Part shown: one piece after another, positions 44,824 to 52,883 of the stretch
Layout: the number at the start of each line of letters is the position of its first letter
How positions within the stretch are numbered: the stretch's first letter is position 1
NCBI GenBank assembly: GCA_902776195.1
Contig: CACYPF010000011.1
Coordinates: 62,001-126,000 of the forward strand
Direction: 5' to 3'
Source: an uncultured Prevotellaceae bacterium
GTDB lineage: Bacteria > Bacteroidota > Bacteroidia > Bacteroidales > Bacteroidaceae
Length of the DNA stretch: 64,000 nucleotides
Program-made: the position numbers and the translations under genes
The notes under the pieces: generated by a model
Seen by the model: only the letters and a program-made list of their open reading frames with translations
Told to the model about the DNA's origin: nothing
Database searches by the model: none

Positions 44824-46347
44824 ATGATCATTAAAATTCTTCTCACTATCATCTTCTTTGCCGTGATGATAGGCGTGGGTGTCTACTCACGCAAACAGGC
44901 AAGCAGTGTGGACGGTTTCGTCCTGGGCGGCCGTGCCGTGGGACCTTGGCTGACTGCCTTCGCGTATGGCACGAGTTATTTCTCCGCAGTGGTCTTCGTG
45001 GGCTATGCCGGACAGTTTGGTTGGAAATACGGTATGTCGGCGACATGGATTGGTGTGGGCAATGCCGTCATCGGCTCCTTGCTTGCCTGGATCCTGTTAG
45101 GTCGCCGCACGAAACTGATGACACAGCATATCGAGAGCCGCACCATGCCGGACTTCTTCGGAACACGTTTCGACAGTCAGGGACTGCGTGTGGTAGCCTC
45201 CGTCATCGCCTTCGTCTTCCTGATTCCCTATACCGCCGGTGTCTATAAAGGCATCTCCACCCTCTTCGAGATGGGATTCGGTATTCCCTACGAGTACTGC
45301 GTGGTGATCATGGCAATCCTCACCGCCGTCTATGTCATCCTCGGAGGTTATAAGGCAACGGCGATGAACGACTTCATACAGGGTGTCATCATGCTCTTCG
45401 GCATCGTCATCGTCATCGCCGCCGTGCTGAACACGCAAGGGGGACTGACGGCTGCCGTGGAGAAGATGGCGGCACTGCCCTCAGACAGTGACCCGTCTGT
45501 GAATGGCGGCTTTGCTGACTGGTTCGGTCCTGACCCCTGGAACCTGCTGGGTGTCGTCATCCTCACCTCCCTTGGTACATGGGGACTCCCGCAGATGGTG
45601 GGTAAGTTCTACTCCATCACCGATGAGAGTGCCATCAAGCGCGGCACCATCATCTCCACCATCTTCGCCTTTATCGTGGCTGGTGGCTGTTACTTCCTCG
45701 GTGGCTTCGGTCGTCTGTTCGGCATGCCACCCGTCCTGCCTAACGGAAAACTTGCCTTCGACTCCATCGTACCCTCCATGTTGGTGACATTACCCGACGT
45801 GATTATCGCCCTGGTGGTATTGCTGGTGCTCTCCGCCTCCATGTCGACCCTCGCCTCCCTGGTACTCACCTCGTCCAGTACGATGACCCTCGACCTCATC
45901 TACCGTGACAAGAAAGCGGCTCCCGGTGAGGTGGAGGAAGGTACCATCGACGATGTCGTGGCTGAGCGGATAGAGCGCCGTAAGGTGGTGGTGATGCGTG
46001 TGCTGATCGTGTTCTTCATCGTCATATCCCTGATGATAGCACTCAATCCCCCCACCTTCATCGCCCAGCTGATGGGTATCTCATGGGGTGCCCTTGCCGG
46101 TGCCTTCCTCGCCCCCTTCATGTTGGGACTCTACTGGCGCGGGGTCACCACGGCAAGCGTATGGGCATGCTTCATCTGGGGCGTGGGCATCACCGTAGTC
46201 AACATGCTGCTGGGTAACCCCATCAACCCCATCAACTGCGGTGCTATCGCCATGGTAGGCGGTTTCCCCGTCGTATGGCTCGTCAGTCTGCTGTCACCGA
46301 AGATGAACAAGGAGACCGTCAGCAATATCTTCGAATGCTACAAATAA
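44824..46347 (+). CDS. Sodium:solute symporter (SSS family)
   Basis: 507 residues, about 13 membrane helices. SSS signatures: VDGFVLGGRAVGPWLTAF, GYAGQFGWKYGMSATWIG, and the GTWGLPQMVGKFYSI segment typical of solute:sodium symporters. Substrate cannot be deduced. Third gene of the MBL-porin-SSS unit. Confidence 0.9.
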   Translation: MIIKILLTIIFFAVMIGVGVYSRKQASSVDGFVLGGRAVGPWLTAFAYGTSYFSAVVFVGYAGQFGWKYGMSATWIGVGNAVIGSLLAWILLGRRTKLMTQHIESRTMPDFFGTRFDSQGLRVVASVIAFVFLIPYTAGVYKGISTLFEMGFGIPYEYCVVIMAILTAVYVILGGYKATAMNDFIQGVIMLFGIVIVIAAVLNTQGGLTAAVEKMAALPSDSDPSVNGGFADWFGPDPWNLLGVVILTSLGTWGLPQMVGKFYSITDESAIKRGTIISTIFAFIVAGGCYFLGGFGRLFGMPPVLPNGKLAFDSIVPSMLVTLPDVIIALVVLLVLSASMSTLASLVLTSSSTMTLDLIYRDKKAAPGEVEEGTIDDVVAERIERRKVVVMRVLIVFFIVISLMIALNPPTFIAQLMGISWGALAGAFLAPFMLGLYWRGVTTASVWACFIWGVGITVVNMLLGNPINPINCGAIAMVGGFPVVWLVSLLSPKMNKETVSNIFECYK

Positions 46348-46356
46348 AGAACTAAG

Positions 46357-46385
46357 GAAGCCCTGCCGGTTGGCAGGGCTTCTTT
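46357..46385 (+). terminator. Terminator after SSS transporter
   Basis: Perfect 11-bp stem GAAGCCCTGCC / GGCAGGGCTTC, loop GGTT, then TTTG. Also ends just before the stop of the minus-strand small gene, so may work in both directions. Confidence 0.85.
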
Positions 46386-46387
46386 GC

Positions 46388-46480
46388 TTACATGCAGCTC
46401 GTCACTCCAAGGGGGGTGGCGACGGCGGTGAGGATACTCACGATGAGCTGGATCACCATCTTCCAAGTCTCTTTCTTCAT
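46388..46480 (-). CDS. 'Smalltalk' peptide, 30 residues
   Basis: A 31-codon frame: begins MKKETWKMVIQLIVSILTA and ends GVTSCM. It matches the tiny Bacteroidota family called 'smalltalk protein', which is usually found beside HU-like genes. One hydrophobic helix and a terminal SCM. Its ATG overlaps the TGA of the HU-like gene (46477-46480), so it is translationally coupled. Function unknown. Confidence 0.85.
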   Translation of the reverse strand: MKKETWKMVIQLIVSILTAVATPLGVTSCM

Positions 46481-46986
46481 CCTTCACCCCCTTCCTCTGT
46501 TTTGTTCTCTGTCTCCGCAACCACGGCATTCTCATGCGTCTCCTCGAAGACGATGTCCTTCACCATCACCTTCTCGACGGAGAACGGTTTCACGATGACG
46601 GGGGTACCGTCCTTGCCCTCACGGATCTCAGGCTGTCCCTCCACACGGACGGTCTCGGGGGTGAAGAGCACACGGCGACCGTAGATGCTGTTTGCCGTCA
46701 CGTCGGCTGCCTTGGCTGAGCCGAGACTGGAGAAACCTACCTTGAAGGTACCGATACCGTCGATCTTCACCTTCTGTCCCATCTCCAGGTAGTGCTTCAG
46801 GGCGGCACCCAGCTCGTCGAGCACGGCGATGCAGTCTGACTTCTTCACGGTAGCCTGTGTCTGGATGAAGTTGGCGATCTCCTTGGTGGAGATGGGGTTC
46901 TTGTCGTAGACCGCACGGGCGAAGAACTTGCCGAAGGCGTTGGAACGGAGGTTGTTGTTCTTGTACTTAATGAATTTCTGACTCAT
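46477..46986 (-). CDS. HU-like DNA-binding protein
   Basis: 169 residues. N-terminal HU/IHF-like domain (about 1-125: STKEIANFIQTQATVKKSD, LEMGQKVKIDGIGTFKVGF) and an acidic C-terminal tail (ENKTEEGGEG). Longer than classical HU (90), as usual for the Bacteroidota 'HU-HIG' type. Transcribed from a distant promoter with a 220-base leader. Confidence 0.88.
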   Translation of the reverse strand: MSQKFIKYKNNNLRSNAFGKFFARAVYDKNPISTKEIANFIQTQATVKKSDCIAVLDELGAALKHYLEMGQKVKIDGIGTFKVGFSSLGSAKAADVTANSIYGRRVLFTPETVRVEGQPEIREGKDGTPVIVKPFSVEKVMVKDIVFEETHENAVVAETENKTEEGGEG

Positions 46987-47212
46987 ATTCTAACTGTTTT
47001 AAAGGGTTAATGACTTGCCATCCGCACGTGGCTTCAGGCGTTTTGTTGAGAGCGATGCCTTGCATCATGGTGGCGGATGCTTTCTCTCGCAGAGGGGTCG
47101 GTCTCGTATGCGCCATCGGAGACTTTCCTATCTTTGATCGGAGGCACCGCCCACTGGCGGCGCAGGCATCTGTCGCTCTCGGTGTGGTGTCCGGAACACT
47201 GGTGCAAAGTTA
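46987..47212 (-). promoter_or_regulatory. Promoter and long GC-rich leader of the HU-smalltalk unit
   Basis: TAACTTTG on the minus strand (47212-47205) with CTTG 20 bases upstream (47236-47233). No other promoter lies nearer the ATG at 46986, giving a leader of roughly 215 bases, distinctly more GC-rich than the surrounding intergenic DNA. No known riboswitch was recognised. Confidence 0.5.
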
Positions 47213-47350
47213 CACCTGTTTTACTGCCTCCGCAAGCCCCCTCCCCCTGCCGTTAGCAGCCAGCCTGCACTCCGATGCCTTCTATCTCTGCTTTCTTAAC
47301 TTTCATTTAGAATTTTGCCCATTTTATTTAGTTCCGTTAACGAATCCGTC

Positions 47351-47529
47351 AGTTTTCACTTTTCATCATTCACCATTTCATCATTTGCTTGTTTTTTACT
47401 GCTGAGCCGCCAATTTTCTAAAAATGCCTTAAATTATTATATAATTATAATTATATAATAATTTATTATAAAGATTGACTTTAAAAAAAGTACCTAATGA
47501 TGAAAAGATGAAAGTGAAAAGTGAAAACT
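47351..47529. repeat. Long inverted repeat around a perfect AT palindrome
   Basis: AGTTTTCACTTTTCA (47351-47365) is the exact reverse complement of 47515-47529. Between them lies a perfect 36-base, A/T-only palindrome (47430-47465). Both arms continue with TTCA-rich / TGAA-rich heptad-like repeats. The region 47213-47544 codes for nothing I recognise. Confidence 0.85.
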
Positions 47530-47544
47530 TTTGTCCCGAAACAC

Positions 47545-47575
47545 TTTGTGATTTGAATAATTTCTTTTATCTTTG
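47545..47575 (+). promoter_or_regulatory. Promoter of the AAA/DUF4143 ATPase gene
   Basis: TTTG at 47545-47548, 19 bases, TATCTTTG at 47568-47575. Confidence 0.75.
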
Positions 47576-47578
47576 CAA

Positions 47579-47644
47579 CCAAGATTTGAACATTTCGTAA
47601 CCAAGATTTGAACATTTCGTAACCAAGATTTGAACATTTCGTAA
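47579..47644 (+). repeat. Three perfect 22-bp direct repeats in the ATPase 5' leader
   Basis: Unit begins CCAAGATTTGAAC and ends TTTCGTAA; copies at 47579-47600, 47601-47622 and 47623-47644, without mismatch. They fill the whole space between the transcription start expected near 47580 and the start codon. Confidence 0.95.
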
Positions 47645-47657
47645 ATACGTTTTGAGT

Positions 47658-48848
47658 ATGATGGAGTATAGAAGACTACATTTTGCAGAAGTACTTGAAC
47701 GGACGAATGAGCCTCGTAGATTCATTCAGGTATTAGCCGGTCCACGGCAGGTCGGGAAATCAACACTCATGGATCAGGTATTGGCAGAATGCCAGTTACC
47801 TCATTATCTGTATAATGCAGACGGGATTGACGAGAACGACACGGATTGGATCAGACGGATATGGGAGAGTGCCCGGGCTCAAATGGACACCCAGCAGCAG
47901 AAAGAGGCAGTGCTGGTGATAGATGAGATTCACAAGATTAGTCATTGGAGCGAAATCGTCAAGCGGGAATGGGATGCCGACACCCGTGACCGCCGTCAGT
48001 TGAAAGTGTTCTTATTAGGCTCGTCACGCCTGATGTTACGAAAAGGTTTGAAGGAGTCGCTGGCTGGTCGTTTTGAGTTGATACGCTTAGGGCACTGGAC
48101 ATTGCGGGAAATGGAGGAAGCCTTTGGGTGGTCCCTTGATGAATGGGTCTATTATGGAGGATATCCCGGGAGTGCTCCACTCATCAAGGATATGCGTCGT
48201 TGGCGGAGATATGTCAAAGAGTCGTTAGTGACCCCTGCGATAGAAAAAGATGTCATCCTGACATCGAACATCTACAAGCCGACACTGATGAAGCAACTCT
48301 TTGAACTGGGATGCTCCTATTCCGCAGAACTGCTTTCGCTGACAAAGGCGTTGGGGCAGTTGCAGGATGCGGGAAACGTAACAACGCTGTCATCCTATCT
48401 TGACATCCTTGACCAGTGCAACTTATTGGCAGGACTGCAAAAATATGCGAATGATGCCGCTCGCCGTTACCAGTCGGTGCCCAAGTTTCAGGTGTACAAT
48501 AATGCTTTGTTGACTGCTTACAAGGGAACCTCCTTTGATAAGGACCGCATTGCCCCACAGGTATGGGGCAGGTGGGTGGAATCCGCCGTAGGAACCTATC
48601 TTTTAGGAGAAGTGGAGGAGGCAGGCTATAAACTCTATTATTGGCGAGAACGCTCTGACGAGGTTGATTATGTAATTGCCCGTCAGGGAGAGGTCGTCGC
48701 ATTGGAGGTGAAAAGTGGGAGGCGTGGCATGAATAGTGGTCTTCCTAAATTCTGCGACACCTTCCATCCCAAGCGTTCCCTTGTCATCGGAACAGACGGC
48801 ATTCCTTTCGATGATTTCTTCCGAATGAGCATAGAAAACTTATTTTAA
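47658..48848 (+). CDS. AAA-family ATPase with DUF4143 C-domain
   Basis: 396 residues. AAA_14 domain with P-loop AGPRQVGKST near residue 30, Walker B VLVIDEIHK and LGSSRLMLRKG (sensor 1), then a DUF4143 domain whose end has a PD-(D/E)xK-like core (DEVDYVIARQGEVVALEVKSG). Such genes are abundant, often acquired, and of uncertain role. ATG at 47658 or 47661; a TTG at 47652 is less likely. Confidence 0.88.
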   Translation: MMEYRRLHFAEVLERTNEPRRFIQVLAGPRQVGKSTLMDQVLAECQLPHYLYNADGIDENDTDWIRRIWESARAQMDTQQQKEAVLVIDEIHKISHWSEIVKREWDADTRDRRQLKVFLLGSSRLMLRKGLKESLAGRFELIRLGHWTLREMEEAFGWSLDEWVYYGGYPGSAPLIKDMRRWRRYVKESLVTPAIEKDVILTSNIYKPTLMKQLFELGCSYSAELLSLTKALGQLQDAGNVTTLSSYLDILDQCNLLAGLQKYANDAARRYQSVPKFQVYNNALLTAYKGTSFDKDRIAPQVWGRWVESAVGTYLLGEVEEAGYKLYYWRERSDEVDYVIARQGEVVALEVKSGRRGMNSGLPKFCDTFHPKRSLVIGTDGIPFDDFFRMSIENLF

Positions 48849-48880
48849 CTTCTCTTTTGTGATAAAAGATGTAAAAATCT

Positions 48881-48910
48881 TTGCACATTGTAATACATTT
48901 CGTATCTTTG
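48881..48910 (+). promoter_or_regulatory. Promoter of the candidate ncRNA
   Basis: TTTG at 48881-48884, 18 bases, TATCTTTG at 48903-48910. No open frame starts within 300 bases downstream on this strand until 49254. Confidence 0.7.
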
Positions 48911-48913
48911 CAT

Positions 48914-49106
48914 GACATTTGGGCTGAGCCCGTAGTATTCGTATTCCACAATAGTCCACAACAAAAAGAGAATTACGTCTACGAAGACTACCTGCTCGCA
49001 CCCTTAGGGGCGCGAGTCTTGGTGGTGTTTCAACAGACGTAAGGGATGTGGACCCCTGTGGAATATGTTGTTTCTAAACCATTCTTTGCGCCCCTTCTTT
49101 ATTTTA
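48914..49106 (+). ncRNA. Structured RNA candidate, 6S-RNA-like
   Basis: The region folds as one long rod: TATTCCACA (48942-48950) with TGTGGAATA (49057-49065); GTCCACA (48954-48960) with TGTGGAC (49047-49053); an asymmetric internal bubble of 12 and 4 bases; TTACGTCT (48973-48980) with AGACGTAA (49035-49042); then an apical part with CTACC/GGTGG and CTCGC/GCGAG stems. The length of about 190 and the rod with central bubble resemble 6S RNA. Ends near a T-rich stretch (49096-49106). Sequence likeness to a described family was not tested; it could be another structured RNA. The gap 49107-49253 shows nothing else. Confidence 0.5.
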
Positions 49107-49253
49107 ATAACTGAAAAAAGCAGACGCAATGAAAAAGTTCCCGGACACCTCATGAGAGATGATTGACACATTATTATCATCTAGTCATTGGTATTCTTCA
49201 CGGTTTACTGACGACTTATTAACAACAGATTTAAATAACCTACAGCAATAATT

Positions 49254-49736
49254 ATGAATCAAATAGAAGAGAACTCATTGTTGGCTCTCATCCGTGAGAG
49301 CCTGACCAGTAACGGTCAACCGACTATCATTAGTATCAACGTTCATGCCACTGGGCAGTATATCGCCCATGTGGATCAGTATTATCAACATGGTAATTTC
49401 GTGGAAGCGGAGGAAGTGAAGGAAACTACGCCTGAGGATTTACAGAAAGCCGTCATAACCTCCATGTCGGAAGGTCTCTGGTGGGCAAATACCTCATGGG
49501 CTGTCGTTTACCGAGTTTATCAAATCAAAGGGTATAAAGGAAATATCAGCCAATTCTTGTCTCTTGTACATCAATGGAAATGGGAGAAGGCACCTGATTT
49601 CCCTTGTACCTATGATGCCATACAGAAGCCAGTCGCAAGTGGCAAGATGATAGGTAATATTGATAAATGGCAGCAAGAAGGTGCTTCTGAGCAAATGATT
49701 AGGTTGGGAAGATTCCTTTTAGATCATCTGAATTGA
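49254..49736 (+). CDS. Unrecognised 160-residue protein
   Basis: MNQIEENSLLALIRESL... A soluble protein without signal or membrane helix. SEGLWWANTSWAVVYRVYQIKG is Trp-rich in the middle; QKPVASGKMIGNIDKWQ follows. I do not recognise the family. The length, codon use and lack of overlap suggest a real gene. It sits between the ncRNA candidate and a toxin-antitoxin pair. Confidence 0.6.
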   Translation: MNQIEENSLLALIRESLTSNGQPTIISINVHATGQYIAHVDQYYQHGNFVEAEEVKETTPEDLQKAVITSMSEGLWWANTSWAVVYRVYQIKGYKGNISQFLSLVHQWKWEKAPDFPCTYDAIQKPVASGKMIGNIDKWQQEGASEQMIRLGRFLLDHLN

Positions 49737-49878
49737 ATACGTGATGTTCTGAAAAACATTCTGATATTCTGAATAAATATCTGAGTCTCCGACAAAAATT
49801 GCCGGGGCTATTCCCTTTTCCTATCTTTGCTGCGTCAAACAAAGGAAACGTTTTTGACAGTGCTCTTTGAAATTGATA

Positions 49879-50202
49879 TTATGTCAAGAGACTGGAAAGT
49901 TTCTTGGGATCCATTCGCATATCCCATATTGCAACTATATGAACTCGATGGCGAGGCTCATCAATGGCATAGATGATTTTAAAATGCTTCATGACGATAT
50001 GACCTCTGTATTGATGTTTACCTTTGAATGGAGTCAGGATAGAATATGACTTGGGATACTCCCTTAGTCTTCTTTCCATCTCTTTGACACTATCTACCCA
50101 TCCATAAAAGGCTTTATTGCCAAATTCCTGTTGGGCGTAAATAAGATGTTGGAGGTATTGCTTTCTGGCTTTAGCCTTCCAGAATATCAAATATTTGCCC
50201 AT
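49879..50202 (-). CDS. RelE/ParE-family toxin
   Basis: 107 residues: FWKAKARKQYLQHLIYAQQEFG, then FGNKAF...VKEMERRLREYPKSY, GKHQYRGHIVMKHFKIIYAID and HIVAIWDMRMDPKKL. This is the RelE/ParE fold with basic residues on strands three and four. Overlaps the antitoxin stop by 16 bases, as second gene of the pair. Confidence 0.85.
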   Translation of the reverse strand: MGKYLIFWKAKARKQYLQHLIYAQQEFGNKAFYGWVDSVKEMERRLREYPKSYSILTPFKGKHQYRGHIVMKHFKIIYAIDEPRHRVHIVAIWDMRMDPKKLSSLLT

Positions 50203-50465
50203 GGGAATTGCTGCTTAACGTCAGCCCAAAGTTCTTCGGATGCACACCACTGATTAGGGTCGTCCCACGAGGCTTCCGCTTCGTCGATCTCTTTCTGCAC
50301 TTCTTCTAAAGTGCGTGGGAACCCGAGGTCTTTGTTGCCAAATGAATAGTCAATTTCATCAGTCATAGACTGTGTGGTGGGGGGTGTATAAACTCCCACA
50401 GGCTCGCAGGCGGACATTCCGCCTTCCTCTTCCTCAAATGGAGGATATTTCTTTTCTTCACTCAT
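50187..50465 (-). CDS. Antitoxin partner of RelE/ParE toxin
   Basis: 92 acidic residues (MSEEKKYPPFEEEEGG...), no visible DNA-binding motif. SFGNKDLGFPRTLEEVQKEIDEAEASW is a helix likely to wrap around the toxin. First gene of the pair, under a good promoter (minus strand: CTTT/TTTG region 50516-50513, 20 bases, TACCTTTG 50492-50485). Confidence 0.75.
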   Translation of the reverse strand: MSEEKKYPPFEEEEGGMSACEPVGVYTPPTTQSMTDEIDYSFGNKDLGFPRTLEEVQKEIDEAEASWDDPNQWCASEELWADVKQQFPWANI

Positions 50466-50552
50466 AGTTGTAATAATTATAGTGCAAAGGTAAAGATTCC
50501 GTGAATAAGAAGCAAATTATTTTTTAATTATTAACATCCAAAATACAATGAT

Positions 50553-52883
50553 ATGTTTAGTTTACAGTATAATTTAATGATGCCCACACAGGGATGTACG
50601 AAGGAGGACTTCTACAAAGTCGTCGGCTCTGACCGTGTGAAGAACAGAATTGCCGAGTTCCGCCAACTGAAAGCGGAAGGCAACGACAAGGAGGCGGATG
50701 CCAAGAAGCGGGCACTGCCTGTCTTCATCTATCAGGCGACCTTTGAGGAAACGGAGTCGAAGAGCGGTGCCAAGGCTTGTTGGCGCAAGCAGCAGGCGGC
50801 ACGTCTGAACGGACTGGTGATGCTCGACATCGACCACATCGACCACCCTGGCACCGTCTTTATGCACATACCCAGAGAGTTATTCGAGGATGGTGCCAGG
50901 AATCAGGTGATGTTGGTACACGTCACCCCATCGGGCAAGGGGCTGCGTGTGGTCTTCAAGGCTGATGCGGAGACGGGTGACCTCAGTGCCAACCAACACG
51001 CCTTTGCGAAACTGTTGGGCGTGGAGCCTGACGAGGCTTGCAAGGATGCCAGCCGTGCGTCGTTCGCTCCACAGGAGGACGAGATACTCTATATCAATGA
51101 CAACATCTTTGAGTACCAGAATGAGGAGTATGAGAAGTTGTTTGGAGAGCAGTATAGAGATGGAAGATGTAAGACGGAAGATGTAAGATGTCAGCCATCA
51201 GCCATCAACCATCAGCCATCCTACAAAGGCATCCCCTATTCCAAGATCATTGACGAGTATTGGCAGCGGACGGGCGGTGTACCTGTGGATGGGGAGCGTA
51301 ATGTCCGGCTGCATAAGCTTGCCGTCAACCTTCGTGCCATCATGGAGAACGACCCTCAACAGATATTGACTGTCATCCCCCGTCTGGGACTCTCTGAGGA
51401 CGAGGTGCGGCGTATCGTGGACTCCGCCTGCAAGGAGCCGCCCAAGGGTTTCTCCCGAAAGATGAGAGCCGTGCTGAAGGCGTTGGGTGCCGACATGGAG
51501 GCAGACGGACGGGGACGAGTTGACGGGATACCGTACGACGACTTCGCCCGACGGCTCAAGCCCCTGTTATGTCCTCCCTATGATGTCGCCTGTGCCGGGG
51601 TGGACGACGCTAACAAACTGGGTGCCGTCTTTGTGGCTGGTGCCATGTACTGCACCCTGATGACCCGTTGCTACTACAGACACTATGACGGACGCATGCA
51701 GCGCATGAATCCGCAGGTGTATATCATCGGTGAGCCGGCAAGCGGCAAGTCGTTCGCCACCCGTCTCGACAAACAGATCATGGCGGCGATGAAGAGTGCC
51801 GACGAGCCGGCACGGCAGGCGGAGGAGGCGTATAAGAAGGAGGCGAAGGCACGCACCACCTCCACAAAGGAGCAGAAGAAAGCGGCACTGGAGCGTCCCG
51901 AGGGGATGATACGCTATCTGCCGTCACGCACCTCCAACCATGTGTTCTACCGCCGGCAGATCAATGCCATGGAGGTGGTGAACGGTGACCTGCTGCCCCT
52001 GCATCTCTATACCTTTGACTCAGAGCTGGACTCCTCGCTGACGGCACAGAGCGGCGGCTCCTGGATCGGTAAGCATGACGTGGAGCTGAAGGCGTTCCAT
52101 AACGAGGAGAGTGGTGTGGACTATGCCAATGGCGACAGTGTGAACGGGGTCATCCCTATCTTCTGGAACCAGGTGATCACGGGAACGCCCATCTCCCTCT
52201 CCAAGAAGGTGACGCTGCGGAACGTCAACGACGGTCTCTGCACCCGTATCGCCATCTTCCGCATGGTGTCATCGCAGTTCCAGATGATGCCGAAAGGAGA
52301 GCAGCGTGTGAACCATGAGCAGGATGTGAGACTGAAACAATGGGGCTTCCAGTTTGAGCAGATGCGGGGAGAGCTAAGCATCGGCAAACTGGTGGACCAT
52401 GTCTATACCCTCTGTGAGCAGACGGCAGCGGAGGCGGCGCTCGCCAACGATACCGTGCTGGACTACCTCCGTAAGCGTGCCGTGTTCTATGCTACGTGGT
52501 TCACCATCCCCCGTATCTACGGGCGACAATGGGAGAACTACCGTAAGACGGGGAAGGTCACCGTCAACAAGGGTGACTTGCAGTTTGCCACCCTTATCTA
52601 TGATGCCGTGCTCTATTTCCAGGATTACTTCTTCGGGCAGATGCTGGAGGACTCGTGGGAGAACGCCACCAAGGACTTCGTGCCGAGACGGAGGCGAGAC
52701 GGCACCGTGGAACTCTATGAGATGCTGCCCGACCAGTTCAAGGCGGAGGATATGATGAGGGCTGGCTCTTTCTCCACGAACAAGACCGCGTCGAATCTCG
52801 CCGCCCGCTGGGTGTCGGACGGACTGGTGAGACGGGTGCGCCAAGGGGTCTATCAGAAAAACGTTAAGTGTATAAAGGTATGA
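50553..52883 (+). CDS. VirE_N (BT4734-like) / DUF3987 primase-helicase-like protein
   Basis: 776 residues. N-terminal BT4734-like domain (about 20-200: KRALPVFIYQATFEE, NGLVMLDIDHIDHPG, VHVTPSGKGLRVVFKA), a linker, then DUF3987 with P-loop IIGEPASGKSFATR and TFDSELDSSL. These proteins occur on Bacteroidota mobile elements and near capsule loci; the role is presumed DNA replication. Residues about 203-223 are coded by a nine-unit heptad array (51159-51221). Start could also be ATG 50577 or 50580. Overlaps the next gene by four bases. Confidence 0.88.
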   Translation: MFSLQYNLMMPTQGCTKEDFYKVVGSDRVKNRIAEFRQLKAEGNDKEADAKKRALPVFIYQATFEETESKSGAKACWRKQQAARLNGLVMLDIDHIDHPGTVFMHIPRELFEDGARNQVMLVHVTPSGKGLRVVFKADAETGDLSANQHAFAKLLGVEPDEACKDASRASFAPQEDEILYINDNIFEYQNEEYEKLFGEQYRDGRCKTEDVRCQPSAINHQPSYKGIPYSKIIDEYWQRTGGVPVDGERNVRLHKLAVNLRAIMENDPQQILTVIPRLGLSEDEVRRIVDSACKEPPKGFSRKMRAVLKALGADMEADGRGRVDGIPYDDFARRLKPLLCPPYDVACAGVDDANKLGAVFVAGAMYCTLMTRCYYRHYDGRMQRMNPQVYIIGEPASGKSFATRLDKQIMAAMKSADEPARQAEEAYKKEAKARTTSTKEQKKAALERPEGMIRYLPSRTSNHVFYRRQINAMEVVNGDLLPLHLYTFDSELDSSLTAQSGGSWIGKHDVELKAFHNEESGVDYANGDSVNGVIPIFWNQVITGTPISLSKKVTLRNVNDGLCTRIAIFRMVSSQFQMMPKGEQRVNHEQDVRLKQWGFQFEQMRGELSIGKLVDHVYTLCEQTAAEAALANDTVLDYLRKRAVFYATWFTIPRIYGRQWENYRKTGKVTVNKGDLQFATLIYDAVLYFQDYFFGQMLEDSWENATKDFVPRRRRDGTVELYEMLPDQFKAEDMMRAGSFSTNKTASNLAARWVSDGLVRRVRQGVYQKNVKCIKV
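51159..51221 (+). repeat. Heptanucleotide array in the DUF3987 gene (9 units, 63 bp)
   Basis: GATGGAA, GATGTAA, GACGGAA, GATGTAA, GATGTCA, then GCCATCA twice, ACCATCA, GCCATCC. The consensus changes midway but the seven-base register is exact. 63 bases add 21 codons in frame. Confidence 0.92.

Noticed and set aside
47010-47405. 131-codon open frame in the HU-ATPase gap
   Set aside because: No family-like content, lies across a minus-strand promoter and leader, and ends in the repeat region.
47579-47644. Three 22-bp repeats as a CRISPR array
   Set aside because: Units abut directly with no spacers and no cas genes are near; they are plain tandem repeats.
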